From: Pseudomonadota bacterium
GTDB taxonomy: Bacteria > Bdellovibrionota_B > Oligoflexia > Silvanigrellales > Silvanigrellaceae
NCBI GenBank assembly: GCA_009926615.1
Contig: RFOM01000003.1
Location: forward strand, 1-64,000
Reading direction: 5' to 3'
DNA: 64,000 nucleotides
Positions within the stretch are counted from its first letter, which is position 1, and every line of letters starts with the position of its first letter. The position numbers and the translations under genes are program-made. The notes under the pieces are model-generated. The model did no database searches. It worked only from the letters and a program-made list of their open reading frames with translations, and had not been told where the DNA came from. Shown piece after piece: positions 17,139-26,789 of this stretch.

Positions 17139-18281
17139 TCATGTCTCCAGTAAATGGCGGGCAATGATCATTCTCTGAATTTGGGACGTACCCTCATAGA
17201 TTTGGAAAATTTTGGCATCGCGCATCAACATTTCCACCGGATATTCGCGGTTGTAGCCGTATCCTCCAAAAATCTGCACGGCATCGGTGGTGATCCGCAT
17301 GCAGGAATCTGCCGCAAGCAGCTTGGCAATCGAGGCTGTGTAGGTATTGCGCTGGCCCGAATCAACCTCGTGGGATGCCTTCCAGACAAGCAGGCGGCTC
17401 GCCTCAATGTCACGTGCCATTTCGGCAATCATGAACTGGACGGCCTGATGCTCGGCGATCGGCTTTCCGAAAGTGGAGCGCTGTTTGGAATATTCGATCG
17501 CACACTTCATCGCGCGCACGGCCAATCCGACAGCCCCGCTGGCAACCACGGGGCGGGTCCGGTCAAACGCTCCCATGGCAAGCCTGAAACCGTCTCCTTC
17601 CTTGCCAAGAAGATATTTGGCCGGAATTTCGGCGTTCTCAAACGTCACGCCGCGCGTGTCGGAACACCTTTGTCCCATATTGTCTTCTTTTTTTCCGATA
17701 ATCACGCCCGCCGTATTTGCGGGTACAACAAATCCGGTCATCCCTTTGTGACCGGCCGCAGGATCGGTTTTGGCCAAAACAAAAAACCACTTTGCGTGGC
17801 CCGCGTTTGTGATCCACATTTTTGAGCCGTTGAGGATGTACTTGTCGCCTGATTTTTTGGCAGTGGTTTTGATCGCAGCAACATCGGAGCCTGCACCCGG
17901 CTCCGTGACACAGTAGGCCGCCATGTGCGGTTCATCGACCATAGGGGCAAGAAACTCTTTCCATATCGTCTCATTTCCGCCCAAAATAACCGGAACTCCG
18001 GCAAGTTCGTTTGCAAGCGCAGCCGTGCAAAAGCCTGCACTTCCCGTCGAAAGAGCCTCGCCGATCAGCGAGTGTCCGAAAACTCCCAGCCCAAGGCCGC
18101 CGACCGATTCAGGAACAAATGCATTCAACAAGCCGAGCGAGTGTGCTTTGGTCAACAGGTCGGTCGGGAAACGGGCAGTCTCATCCAATTCTTTGGCTTT
18201 CGGCCAAACTTCCTTGTTTGCAAAATCATGAGCCAAATCAGAAAGCGCCTGAAATTCATCGCTGAGTTTGAACATCGTCAT
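17139..18281 (-). CDS. Acyl-CoA dehydrogenase, short/medium-chain type
   Basis: A 380-residue FAD enzyme that oxidises acyl-CoA to enoyl-CoA and passes electrons to electron-transfer flavoprotein. The sequence shows [16 protein letters not shown] and [19 protein letters not shown] in the FAD/substrate region. Near the C-terminus [19 protein letters not shown] is followed by [18 protein letters not shown], whose glutamate is the usual catalytic base of short-chain and related enzymes. Length is standard. The ATG at 18281 has GGAGG seven bases upstream. It is divergent from a second, longer acyl-CoA dehydrogenase, with 185 bases between. Confidence 0.92.
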   Translation of the reverse strand: MTMFKLSDEFQALSDLAHDFANKEVWPKAKELDETARFPTDLLTKAHSLGLLNAFVPESVGGLGLGVFGHSLIGEALSTGSAGFCTAALANELAGVPVILGGNETIWKEFLAPMVDEPHMAAYCVTEPGAGSDVAAIKTTAKKSGDKYILNGSKMWITNAGHAKWFFVLAKTDPAAGHKGMTGFVVPANTAGVIIGKKEDNMGQRCSDTRGVTFENAEIPAKYLLGKEGDGFRLAMGAFDRTRPVVASGAVGLAVRAMKCAIEYSKQRSTFGKPIAEHQAVQFMIAEMARDIEASRLLVWKASHEVDSGQRNTYTASIAKLLAADSCMRITTDAVQIFGGYGYNREYPVEMLMRDAKIFQIYEGTSQIQRMIIARHLLET

Positions 18282-18466
18282 TTTGATGCCTCCGTTGTTA
18301 CCTCAGCATTCTATCACTGCACGCAAATGACCGTCTCGCATCATCCACAAAGGTTTGGCGCGTCAATAGCGCCACGGATCCCCGCATATGGTTTGCTCCG
18401 GCATCGGAAGTGGATGCTAGACTCTGAACACGGGAAACCGACAGCCACCGGGAGGTCACAGATCGT

Positions 18467-20227
18467 ATGGGTTCTTCAAAATCCAGCTTCATGAAAAATG
18501 TATTCAACGGGACAATTCAGGAATCATACCTCCATCATTTTCCTTTCTTTAATACAAACCGTGAAGAGGAATTCAGGCTGGTTTCCCAGTCCATCGGTGA
18601 CTGGCTGAAAGAAAATGTCGATCCGATGAAACTCGACGATGAAAAGAAGATTCCCGAAGATGTTCTGCAGGGACTTAAAGAAATGGGTCTGTTCGGACTC
18701 ATCATTCCGGAAATTCACGGCGGTTCGGAATTCACGCAGACACTTTACACGCGGACTCTTGAACTGATGAACAAACACGAAAGCTGCGTGACGCTGACGA
18801 TTGGTGCACACCAGTCGATTGGGCTTAAAGGACTTTATCTTTACGGAACAGATGAACAAAAAAAGAAATACATGCCCCGTCTTGCCACGGGAGAGATGAT
18901 TGCAGCATTTGCACTTACCGAGCCGACGGCAGGCTCTGATGCGGCGGGAATCAAAGCGAGACTCGTCCGTGAAGGTGATCACTATATTCTCAACGGCTCA
19001 AAACTGTGGATCACCAATGGCGGATTTGCCGATTTCTTTACTGTCTTTGCAAAGGAAAGCGTCGACGGCGAAGATAAAATTACGGCAATCATGGTCACCC
19101 GTGACATGGGCGGTGTGAGCCACGGTCCGGAAGAACAGAAACTGGGAATCAAGGCATCGAGCACGGTGGAAGTCTACTTCAAAGACGTGCGTGTTCCCGT
19201 TCAAAATGTTCTCGGCAAGCCCGGAGACGGCTTCAAAATTGCAATGGGTATTCTGAATCAGGGACGACTCGGGCTGTCAGGCGGCGCGCTGGGGACAATC
19301 AAGGCAGTACTGAATCAGTCTGTGAGTTACGCAAAAAACCGAAGAGCCTTTCAGCACGCCATCGCCGAATTCGGTGTCATACAGGACATGATAACGGAAA
19401 TGATGTGTCATACATATGCTGTTGAGTCGATGACCTACTTCACAACAGCACTGGTTGACGCCGGCGATATCGACTATTCAATCGAAGCTGCCATCTGCAA
19501 AGTTTACGGAACTGAAGCTGCGTGGCGGGTGCTGAATCTCGGCATGCAGATTCACGGCGGCAACGGCTATATGAAGGATTATGGTTTGGAACGCAGGCTG
19601 CGCGACAGCCGTATCGGCATCATCTTCGAGGGCACGAATGAAATTCTCAGGATGTTTCTTGCCATGACCGGTCTCAAAGAGCCGGCGAGCGAATTTAAGC
19701 GCATCGGCAAGGAACTGCAGAGTCTGCAGAACATCCGAAATCTGGAATCTCTCAACGACGCCATCGGAAAAATCGGTGTTATTTCGGAATTCGCTCTGCA
19801 TCAGGTCAAGCAGTCTGTCGTCAGTGAAAAACTGGAAGGCTTTCATCCGTCACTCGAAAAAGAAGTGACGCGGCTGTCAGACTCGGCCAAGGCACTTGCC
19901 AATGCCTCCAGCAAACTCATCAGACAATACGGACAGAAACTTGTCGATGAACAAATTCAGATGTGCAGACTTGCAGATATTGCCATTGATACCTTCATGA
20001 TTGCGGCCGTCGTCTGCCGGATTAACTCGGTCCTTGAGAAATGCGGAGGCCCCGAGAAAAATGCGACCGAGTTGTCGCTTGCTCAGCTTATTGTCAGAAA
20101 TGCAAAAGCGCGGATCAATCAGAATGTTTACAGCATAAAGGCGAACAGAGATACCGAAGTCAAGCAAATAGCCAAGTATATCTGCGAGGTTGAATCTTAT
20201 CCGTTCGAGCTCAGCCGCATCTCCTGA
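18467..20227 (+). CDS. Acyl-CoA dehydrogenase with C-terminal extension (VLCAD-like)
   Basis: A 586-residue member of the acyl-CoA dehydrogenase family. The first 400 residues are the FAD enzyme, with ALTEPTAGSDAAGIKARL, GSKLWITNGGFADFF and the catalytic region RIGIIFEGTNEILRMFLA. About 180 further helical residues follow, as in very-long-chain acyl-CoA dehydrogenase and ACAD9. That extension in the mitochondrial enzyme supports dimerisation and membrane contact; the role here is inferred. The ATG has GGAGG at a rather long distance. It is divergent from the 380-residue dehydrogenase, so the two may share regulatory DNA at 18282-18466, where I see no clear operator. Confidence 0.9.
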   Translation: MGSSKSSFMKNVFNGTIQESYLHHFPFFNTNREEEFRLVSQSIGDWLKENVDPMKLDDEKKIPEDVLQGLKEMGLFGLIIPEIHGGSEFTQTLYTRTLELMNKHESCVTLTIGAHQSIGLKGLYLYGTDEQKKKYMPRLATGEMIAAFALTEPTAGSDAAGIKARLVREGDHYILNGSKLWITNGGFADFFTVFAKESVDGEDKITAIMVTRDMGGVSHGPEEQKLGIKASSTVEVYFKDVRVPVQNVLGKPGDGFKIAMGILNQGRLGLSGGALGTIKAVLNQSVSYAKNRRAFQHAIAEFGVIQDMITEMMCHTYAVESMTYFTTALVDAGDIDYSIEAAICKVYGTEAAWRVLNLGMQIHGGNGYMKDYGLERRLRDSRIGIIFEGTNEILRMFLAMTGLKEPASEFKRIGKELQSLQNIRNLESLNDAIGKIGVISEFALHQVKQSVVSEKLEGFHPSLEKEVTRLSDSAKALANASSKLIRQYGQKLVDEQIQMCRLADIAIDTFMIAAVVCRINSVLEKCGGPEKNATELSLAQLIVRNAKARINQNVYSIKANRDTEVKQIAKYICEVESYPFELSRIS

Positions 20228-20322
20228 GCCTGTGCCGACGGGGCGTTGGAATTCCGACTCAGCCCGTCTCAGGTTTCCCCTGCACAGTCCGAATCCTCAC
20301 TCGCAGACAGGAGGTCTTGCGA

Positions 20323-20796
20323 ATGGCTTCGATTGCTACATCGGGCATCGTCTGGATGGCGATTGCAGGAATAATACTGGGCGTAAGTTCGTTTTACGCG
20401 GCGATACTCTGGCGCGGTTCGACCAGAAGCAAAAGGCTCAGGACCATGCAGCTCCTGAGACGACGGGTTGAGTCGTTGACCCGCACCGGCCGGACCGGCA
20501 GGCTCACACGCTTCGAAAATATAGCAAAAGACGTTTTGTGCGACGTGGAGTCGGCTCTTCAGCCGCCTCTGTGTACGATGCACGCCCGATCGTTTTTGCC
20601 GATTTTGTCGGACGTCCGCAAACGCGGCCAAATTCTTCTTCAGCAGCAGACAACGGCTCACCGCGTGGCATTTCCTGACCGCGAGAAAACGCTCAATGAA
20701 CTGGTTATGCGTCTCTTCGTCATGGAATCGAAGCTGAAAGCATTGCCAAAACCGACTGTAACAATAGAAGAAGTCTTGTCCGGAAAGTTTGAATGA
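20323..20796 (+). CDS. Hypothetical single-span membrane protein
   Basis: A 157-residue protein with one N-terminal membrane segment (IVWMAIAGIILGVSSFYAAIL) and a basic, helical cytoplasmic part rich in Arg (STRSKRLRTMQLLRRRVESL). No family recognised. ATG at 20323 has GAGG about eight bases upstream; a TTG two codons earlier is less likely. A competing 232-codon frame on the other strand spans 20269-20967, but the plus-strand gene has a ribosome site, a believable membrane helix and same-strand neighbours. It lies between the acyl-CoA dehydrogenase and another small unknown gene. Confidence 0.62.
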   Translation: MASIATSGIVWMAIAGIILGVSSFYAAILWRGSTRSKRLRTMQLLRRRVESLTRTGRTGRLTRFENIAKDVLCDVESALQPPLCTMHARSFLPILSDVRKRGQILLQQQTTAHRVAFPDREKTLNELVMRLFVMESKLKALPKPTVTIEEVLSGKFE

Positions 20797-20833
20797 GAGG
20801 GTATCAAAGGTCATGTTCAAAAGGATAAATGCA

Positions 20834-21187
20834 ATGACGAAGAGCGCACTCCCGTTGACAAAAGAACACTCTGTGGCCGCGTCTGCACGACCGCGCAGAC
20901 GACCGGACGAGACTTGGCATTGCCGTGAATATTGGCACGGTGACTCCCGTGACGGGCAATATGCCAACGGCGACGGCTACCATTATTTTGAAATGCGCGG
21001 CGACGGCATCATAGTCAAAGCCTTTGAATATTATGAAACCGAGGACGGAGAAGAACGCACAACCGAAGTGCCCGAACTGGTCGGAATCAACTGGTACGAA
21101 TTTTTCGGCTTTGAAGACGACGAGCTGCTCGAACAGGTTCCGGAACATGAATTTGCCTACGTTGAGCAACTTTTGAAAAAACCCTGA
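20834..21187 (+). CDS. Hypothetical acidic protein
   Basis: A small protein of about 117 residues. The N-terminus is basic ([15 protein letters not shown]). The rest is strongly acidic and aromatic, with [20 protein letters not shown] and [20 protein letters not shown]. No family recognised. ATG at 20834 has AAGGA eight bases upstream; starts at 20789 (TTG) and 20813 (ATG) are also possible. It is 92 bases before the DnaJ-type gene on the same strand. The high Asp/Glu and Tyr/Phe content of the C-terminal half is unusual, but no function can be given. Confidence 0.62.
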   Translation: MTKSALPLTKEHSVAASARPRRRPDETWHCREYWHGDSRDGQYANGDGYHYFEMRGDGIIVKAFEYYETEDGEERTTEVPELVGINWYEFFGFEDDELLEQVPEHEFAYVEQLLKKP

Positions 21188-21278
21188 GCCCTCCCGCAAA
21201 ACGCTGCTTCGGACGATTGCCAAGATCTCAAAGCTGATTAAATTGAGACGGGTATTGGGCGGACTCCGAGGTGTTGCA

Positions 21279-22244
21279 ATGAACTATTACGAATTATTGG
21301 GAATTTCCAAATCCGCAAACGAAGACGAAATCAAAAAAGCCTACCGGAAACTTGCCATGCAGTTTCATCCTGACCGCAATCCGGGGAACAAACCTGCAGA
21401 AGAAAAATTTAAGCAAATTTCAGAAGCCTACGCTGTACTTTCAGACAAGGACAAACGCCGCCAATACGACATGTTCGGAGATGCTGCATTTCAACAAGGC
21501 GGAGGCTTCAGGGAAGATGTTTTTCGCGGCGCCGATTTCAGTTCCATTTTCAGAGAAATGGGCTTCGGCAATGTTGATTTTGAAACGATGTTCCAAGGCA
21601 TGGCAGGTGCGGGCATGGGCAGCCGGCAACGAAGCTCGGCCTTTCGTCAGGGCGGCGGCTTCCGGACAGGAGCCGGACATCGGGGTCCTCCCGGATTCGA
21701 TACGCCGTTCGATGAGGGTGCTTCATTTGACGTCGAGCACGAACTCGCAGTCGGCTTCATGGATGTCTATAACGGCGGCGAGCGACAGGTGGAAATGTCC
21801 CTTAAAACCGGAGAGAAGGTCAGTGCGCGGATAAAAATTCCGGCGGGCGTGGACAACGGCAAGATGCTGCGGCTCAAAGGTCAGGGAGCCACCAAGCCCA
21901 ACGGACAGCGCGGAGATTTGTACCTCAAAGTCAAAATGAGCGAGCATCCGCAATTTCACAGAGCGGGAGCAGATGTTGAATGCGACACGCCTGTGCCGTT
22001 CAGTACACTCGCTCTTGGCGGTCAGGTGACCGTCGCTACGCCGCAGGGCGACAAAAAAACGACACTGAAAGCGGGAATGAAGAGCGGAGTCAAAATTCGC
22101 CTGCGCGGTCTGGGTTTCGTAAAAGAAAACAGTACCGAGCGGGGTGACCTTTATGCCCGTGTTGTTGTCCAGATTCCGACCGAAACAGACTTGAATCCGG
22201 AACTCACCGAAATTCTCGAAAGACTCAAAGAACTCGGATTCTGA
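21279..22244 (+). CDS. DnaJ-family co-chaperone, CbpA type (no zinc domain)
   Basis: A 321-residue Hsp40 co-chaperone that would stimulate DnaK ATPase and deliver substrates. The J domain occupies residues 1-70, with [20 protein letters not shown] and the HPD motif in [13 protein letters not shown] Gly/Phe-rich linker follows. Then come two C-terminal substrate-binding domains ([20 protein letters not shown] onwards) with [18 protein letters not shown]. The four CxxCxGxG zinc repeats of DnaJ are missing, as in CbpA and class B Hsp40s. ATG at 21279 has GAGGTG at seven bases; a start at 21243 would add 12 residues ahead of the J domain. Confidence 0.92.
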   Translation: MNYYELLGISKSANEDEIKKAYRKLAMQFHPDRNPGNKPAEEKFKQISEAYAVLSDKDKRRQYDMFGDAAFQQGGGFREDVFRGADFSSIFREMGFGNVDFETMFQGMAGAGMGSRQRSSAFRQGGGFRTGAGHRGPPGFDTPFDEGASFDVEHELAVGFMDVYNGGERQVEMSLKTGEKVSARIKIPAGVDNGKMLRLKGQGATKPNGQRGDLYLKVKMSEHPQFHRAGADVECDTPVPFSTLALGGQVTVATPQGDKKTTLKAGMKSGVKIRLRGLGFVKENSTERGDLYARVVVQIPTETDLNPELTEILERLKELGF

Positions 22245-22304
22245 TTTTTGCCGTAGCTGACGACCTCTGTTATCGTACGCAAATATTTTATCGAGGACTT
22301 CCCT

Positions 22305-22607
22305 ATGCCCATGTGCTGGACTTTCAGAAACCTAAATGCAGATCAGGCAAAATCCATTTTGGAAAAAGAGCTTCAGGCGACCGGTGTGCCCTCATTCGCA
22401 AGTGTTTCATGGGAACAAAACACCATGCTTGTCAAAATTGACAAAGGCGGAAAAAGTGAATTCAAAATAACACTCCAAAATCAGGGAACCGACACGAAAT
22501 TCGTCGAGACAAAGCGTGATGTCGCGCTGTTTCACAAGCCGTTTGTCGGCAAGGTCGAGTCGTTCGTCGATCAAATTCTCAACAAAGCAGGCGCTGCAAA
22601 GGCCTAA
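22305..22607 (+). CDS. Hypothetical small protein
   Basis: A 100-residue soluble protein of no recognised family. It looks like a compact alpha/beta domain: a helix ADQAKSILEKELQATG, then strands around NTMLVKIDKGG and SEFKITLQNQGTDTKFVETK, then a C-terminal helix FVGKVESFVDQILNKAG. The ATG has GAGGA seven bases upstream. It lies 60 bases after the DnaJ-type gene and 23 bases before the lytic transglycosylase gene, so it may be co-transcribed with either. Confidence 0.68.
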   Translation: MPMCWTFRNLNADQAKSILEKELQATGVPSFASVSWEQNTMLVKIDKGGKSEFKITLQNQGTDTKFVETKRDVALFHKPFVGKVESFVDQILNKAGAAKA

Positions 22608-22630
22608 TCTCAAAACTGCCGGACACGTTC

Positions 22631-25162
22631 ATGAAGGCTCTACTTCCGTCGTCCCGTTTTCACACAGGCACCGGCTGCACACGTGCCCTGCTTTCAGTTG
22701 TGCTCTCCATAAATACCGCATGTGTATCCTCTGCTCAAAAGACTTCAGGCAAAGATAAAAACGCTGCCTCCGACCGTGCTGCCGGACGCAAGCCGGATGT
22801 CGGTGATTTCCTCATCCGGAGTCTTCCGGAAACTCTCACACGCGCTGACTCATTCGCGGAAACCGATGAAGGCAACCGTCTGTCCAAAATGAGCGGCCGC
22901 AGTTTGACGTCCAAAGATTTAAATACACTTGTGGCCTTGAGAGCCTTGCTGCTCGCCCAACGCGAACTTCGCGAAAAACGGCCGGTTCAGGCGCGCGAAA
23001 TGGCAAAACTTGTCCTTGCGACGGAGCACTTGGGCACGCAGATTTATACGATCGCACTGAGATATCTCACTCTGGCAGACGTTCTCGAACTTTCGGCGGA
23101 AGACTCGGTTCACGGAACAGGGCAGGCGGCCCGACTGCCGACAGGCGAATTCAACGCCCTGCAGACGCTGCAATGTCAGGCCGCGTGCACAACGCACGGC
23201 TGGCGTGTCCTTTCACAGGAAGATCCCGCATTGTTTTCGGCCGCCGGCTATCAAAGCAGACTGCTGAGTGACGCGCATTTTAAAATCGAAGGTCTCGACA
23301 GACCGAAATGGCTGAATTTGATCTTTTCAAATTCCAATCCGACCCCAAAAGCCGGCAGAATCGACGAACTGCAGGCAGTAAAACCGGAAACAGCGCAATT
23401 CAGAATACAGAAACTCAAAATTCTGGTCGAAGAAAAAAGATGGATAGTCGCAGAAAAGTTCGCAAAATCGATTCTCAGAGAAGATAAAACGACTGCTTCT
23501 TCCGCGGCTTCGCGCAACACTTGCCCTGCAGATATTGTATACGCGCAATACGCTTTGGCACAGGCTACCCGAATAGCTCAGGACCGAAAAACATTTGCAA
23601 TTCTTCAGGAACAATTGGTCGACAAACTCGACAACAGCAATTGCACCCACGAATCTTTTGAATTTGAAAAAGAACAATTTGATTCCTTCAAACTGGATGC
23701 GCGTCTGTGGCTTGCGCGTCTGCAATGGGAATTCAACAAAAATACTGAAGCCTTCCGCTCGGCCAAAAAGGTAATTGCCGACGCAGCCAGACTTCAGTCG
23801 TGGGAACACTATTTCGACGCAACCAAAGTGATGATTGGACGCATCGGATTTGAAATGCTGACGACTCCGGAGAACCTGAGGCTTCTGGACGGACTTGAGA
23901 AATTGCCCGGTGCGGCAGAAACCGAAGATTTTTTTGTCTGGCTGCACTCACGTCGGGGACTGCTCCATTTTCTCAACGGAGAATTTGAAAAATCACACAA
24001 GTCATTTGAGCGAATTATCGATTTTACCAGCGACACTCCGACACGCTCGATGGCATTTTACTGGATGGGAAGAGCACATCAGGCTTTGAATAAATCTGCC
24101 TCCGGCGAAAATGCTCTGCTGTCTGCGGGAATAACCGACCCACTGAGCATTTACGACATTTTTTCAGGACAGCTTCTGGCCCGTGAATCAGGCAGGGCAT
24201 CGACGGTTGCAAAACAGGCATTCTACTCCGACTGGAAGAGCGAATATGATTCGTGGCTTAAAATGGACGACACAGGGCCTCTGAAGATTTTCAGCTCCGT
24301 ATCTCCAAGGGCATCAACCACCACAACCAACGCTTCCGACGCTGCAAAGACCCTCGATTCACAAAAACAATTCGACAGTTCGCTGGAGAGCGCCCTGCTG
24401 CTTATGACACTGATGAAGGCCGCTCTCCCGCAGCTCTCTGCCGATGAACTCAGCCACTACCTCAGCCGGAGTGACGACCTTATTCCGGCCTATCTGCGCA
24501 GTGAAACCCAGCACCTCCGCCAGACCTTCCGTAAGCTCAACACACTGCATTCGGAAGTTCTGCCGCGCGCGCATCAAATTGCATGGCTGACCCACGTCCT
24601 CGGTGATCATGCAGGCTCGATTCTGTTCGTCGGCAGTCTGCGCGATGCTCTCGGGTGGGACACAGACTACCTGCCGTTTTTGTATTTTATTTTTTACCCG
24701 CGACCCTTCGCGCAGGATTTTGCCCGTGCAGCGGAAAAATGTTCTGTCGATGCCGACCTTCTTTATGCAATTTCAAGGCAGGAGAGTCTTTTTCAGGCCT
24801 CGGTCAAAAGTCACGTGGGTGCCGTAGGTTTAATGCAACTTCTGCCTTCAACGGCAAAGCGGGTTCTGAAACGCATACCTGAATACGCAAATCTCGAGAA
24901 AATCGACCTGTCGAATCCGGCGATCAACACGGTTGCAGGAGCCTGCTACCTGAAACAGCTTCTTGAGCGGTACAACAACAATATGACCTTTGCCGTGGCG
25001 GCCTACAACGCAGGAGAAGCTGCGGTGGACAAGTGGGTCAGCACCAGACAAAAACTTGAAGACGTTCCGTTCTTCATAGAATTTATTCCGTATGCCGAAA
25101 CAAAAAATTATGTGCAAAAAGTTCTTCGCAACTATTATAATATCAAGTGGATTTACCGGTAG
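22631..25162 (+). CDS. slt: Soluble lytic murein transglycosylase (Slt-type)
   Basis: An 843-residue periplasmic enzyme that cleaves peptidoglycan to anhydromuropeptides. A signal sequence lies near residues 1-40. A long helical superhelix region follows, as in the U-domain of E. coli Slt70. The catalytic SLT domain is at about residues 705-830: AISRQESLFQASVKS carries the catalytic Glu near 718, followed by GAVGLMQLLPSTAK and NNNMTFAVAAYNAGEAAV. It is longer than Slt70 (about 640 residues). Its products are the substrates recycled by AmgK/MurU encoded at 59-63 kb. The last 20 bases overlap the convergent tatB gene. Confidence 0.92.
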   Translation: MKALLPSSRFHTGTGCTRALLSVVLSINTACVSSAQKTSGKDKNAASDRAAGRKPDVGDFLIRSLPETLTRADSFAETDEGNRLSKMSGRSLTSKDLNTLVALRALLLAQRELREKRPVQAREMAKLVLATEHLGTQIYTIALRYLTLADVLELSAEDSVHGTGQAARLPTGEFNALQTLQCQAACTTHGWRVLSQEDPALFSAAGYQSRLLSDAHFKIEGLDRPKWLNLIFSNSNPTPKAGRIDELQAVKPETAQFRIQKLKILVEEKRWIVAEKFAKSILREDKTTASSAASRNTCPADIVYAQYALAQATRIAQDRKTFAILQEQLVDKLDNSNCTHESFEFEKEQFDSFKLDARLWLARLQWEFNKNTEAFRSAKKVIADAARLQSWEHYFDATKVMIGRIGFEMLTTPENLRLLDGLEKLPGAAETEDFFVWLHSRRGLLHFLNGEFEKSHKSFERIIDFTSDTPTRSMAFYWMGRAHQALNKSASGENALLSAGITDPLSIYDIFSGQLLARESGRASTVAKQAFYSDWKSEYDSWLKMDDTGPLKIFSSVSPRASTTTTNASDAAKTLDSQKQFDSSLESALLLMTLMKAALPQLSADELSHYLSRSDDLIPAYLRSETQHLRQTFRKLNTLHSEVLPRAHQIAWLTHVLGDHAGSILFVGSLRDALGWDTDYLPFLYFIFYPRPFAQDFARAAEKCSVDADLLYAISRQESLFQASVKSHVGAVGLMQLLPSTAKRVLKRIPEYANLEKIDLSNPAINTVAGACYLKQLLERYNNNMTFAVAAYNAGEAAVDKWVSTRQKLEDVPFFIEFIPYAETKNYVQKVLRNYYNIKWIYR

Positions 25163-25625
25163 GTAAATGCTCTGCTGCCGGTTCAGTCTGCAATGATTCC
25201 GCAGCCGGATGCACAGCTTCGGCACCGGACTTTTCAGGCAGGGCATTGTCATTTTGAGAGCCTTCCGCGGCCGCATGTTCGTCCTGCTGATGCAACGAAC
25301 CCTGCGCCCGCCGGATGGAGGGCTGCGCAAGCGTACCCTCGTGCAACCCCTCCGGCGGCGGCAAAGATGTTCCGGCTTCGGCCGGATTTTCGGAAATATT
25401 ATCTTTGGAATGTGAATCAGATTTTTGAGGCTGATCGGTCATCAGATCGCGCGTGACCTGATCTTTGACATCAAGCCATGACCGTTGCAGGTTGTTGGTG
25501 ACCCCGCGAAAATCGTTCCACGCCTTGACCATTTTGCGCATGTTTTTCGGCAGATCTTCGTTGCCAAACAGCAGCAAAGCGACCAGAGCGACGACAAGAA
25601 TTTCACCACCGCCGATACCAAACAT
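25143..25625 (-). CDS. tatB: Sec-independent protein translocase subunit TatB
   Basis: A 160-residue inner-membrane protein of the twin-arginine translocase, which exports folded proteins. It has one N-terminal span with the glutamate at position 8 typical of TatB (MFGIGGGEILVVALVALLLF). The hinge FGNEDLPKNM follows and deviates from the common FGPxxLP. Next come an amphipathic helix and a long disordered acidic tail rich in Gln, Ser and Ala. TatA and TatC are not in this window. A TatA-like role cannot be excluded, since TatA and TatB are close relatives. The gene overlaps the convergent slt by 20 bases. Confidence 0.85.
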   Translation of the reverse strand: MFGIGGGEILVVALVALLLFGNEDLPKNMRKMVKAWNDFRGVTNNLQRSWLDVKDQVTRDLMTDQPQKSDSHSKDNISENPAEAGTSLPPPEGLHEGTLAQPSIRRAQGSLHQQDEHAAAEGSQNDNALPEKSGAEAVHPAAESLQTEPAAEHLPTGKST

Positions 25626-25659
25626 ACTCGAGCCTCAAAAAGCGGTTCGTGACCCGAAA

Positions 25660-26766
25660 TTACTTCTTGGCCAATTCAGCATCAATGAGTCTTGAGAATT
25701 CAGCCCTGTCCACCGCGCCGCCGAGCTTGCGGCCGTTGACGAAATAGGCCGGTGTTCCGTTCACGCCCAGATTCTGCGCTTCTGCAGCGTCTCTGAGAAC
25801 CTCGGCTTCCATCTTGGGATCCTTCAGGCAGGATTCAAACTTGGGCACGTCGAGCGAAAGTTTTCCCGCGAGCTCTTTGTAAAGAGGATTTCCGAGGGTT
25901 CTGTAATTATCAAAAAGCGCATGATGCATCTCAAAGTACTTGCCCTGAGCACCCGCACAGTTGGCAGCTACAGCAGACGGCAATGCTTCGGGATGGATCT
26001 CGCGCAGCGGAAGATCACGGAAAACCCAGCGTACTTTGCCTTTGTACTGGTCAACAATCTCTTTCAGGGTCGGAACCATGCGGGCACAAAACGGACACTG
26101 GAAATCGGCAAATTCTACGATTGTAACTTTGGCGTCCTTTGGTCCGAGAAAATAGTTTCCGCCGTCATCCACGTTGAGTTTGGGCTCGACCGGTCTGCTG
26201 AGCGCAACACGGATGGAACCCGAATTGCGTGCAGCGTCAACCAGCTGCCTGAAGGCACCTTCGCGCGCACGTCCTTCAAGAAACGCTTTGACCTGTCCTG
26301 CCCGCTCTGCCTGAGGAATTTTCTGCAAAGCTGGGTTGGCTTTGTTCTCCTCAAGAAATTCTTCAATCTCCTTAGCAGGTACGTTCACTTTATCGTTAAA
26401 ATAAGCCGACTGAGCTTCCTCAATCGAGGCGAATTTGCGCTCAGTCTTCATTTTTTCAAAAAACTGGCTGACGTAACGCTGAACCAGAATCTGCTCGGCT
26501 GCATTGTAAACCTGAAGCTCCGCGTCATACAGCTTCTGCGCTTCTCCGCCGTTCAGCTGCGAGCGCTCGACCCGTTCGGAACCAAAAGTACCGATGATAT
26601 TTCCGCCTCCGGCTGCTGCAGGTGCCGCGACAGCCTCTGCCGACACGGAGGGTGACAACACGCCGCGTCCTGCGAGACGCTCCTTGTCCAGCGCAAACAA
26701 CGGAACCAGACCCACCAGCCCGCCCAGCACGAAAGCCGCACCAATCAATACCTTTGTCTTAGCCAT
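25660..26766 (-). CDS. DsbA-family thioredoxin-fold protein with helical N-terminal region
   Basis: A 368-residue exported protein. The N-terminus is a signal peptide or anchor (KVLIGAAFVLGGLVGLVPLF). Residues about 60-190 are helical and charged, resembling the chaperone region of SurA-type isomerases. From residue 200 there is a DsbA/DsbG-like thioredoxin domain with active site FADFQCPFCARM (CPFC near residue 225) and the cis-proline segment LGVNGTPAYFVNG. It probably oxidises or isomerises disulfides in the periplasm. It lies between tatB and a TatT-like gene on one strand with short gaps. Confidence 0.88.
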   Translation of the reverse strand: MAKTKVLIGAAFVLGGLVGLVPLFALDKERLAGRGVLSPSVSAEAVAAPAAAGGGNIIGTFGSERVERSQLNGGEAQKLYDAELQVYNAAEQILVQRYVSQFFEKMKTERKFASIEEAQSAYFNDKVNVPAKEIEEFLEENKANPALQKIPQAERAGQVKAFLEGRAREGAFRQLVDAARNSGSIRVALSRPVEPKLNVDDGGNYFLGPKDAKVTIVEFADFQCPFCARMVPTLKEIVDQYKGKVRWVFRDLPLREIHPEALPSAVAANCAGAQGKYFEMHHALFDNYRTLGNPLYKELAGKLSLDVPKFESCLKDPKMEAEVLRDAAEAQNLGVNGTPAYFVNGRKLGGAVDRAEFSRLIDAELAKK

Positions 26767-26789
26767 GAGATCCCTCGTTCAGAGAATGA

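Noticed and set aside
20269-20967. A 232-codon open frame on the minus strand
   Set aside because: Its translation looks random and Cys/Phe-rich. The two plus-strand genes there have ribosome sites and fit the local operon direction.
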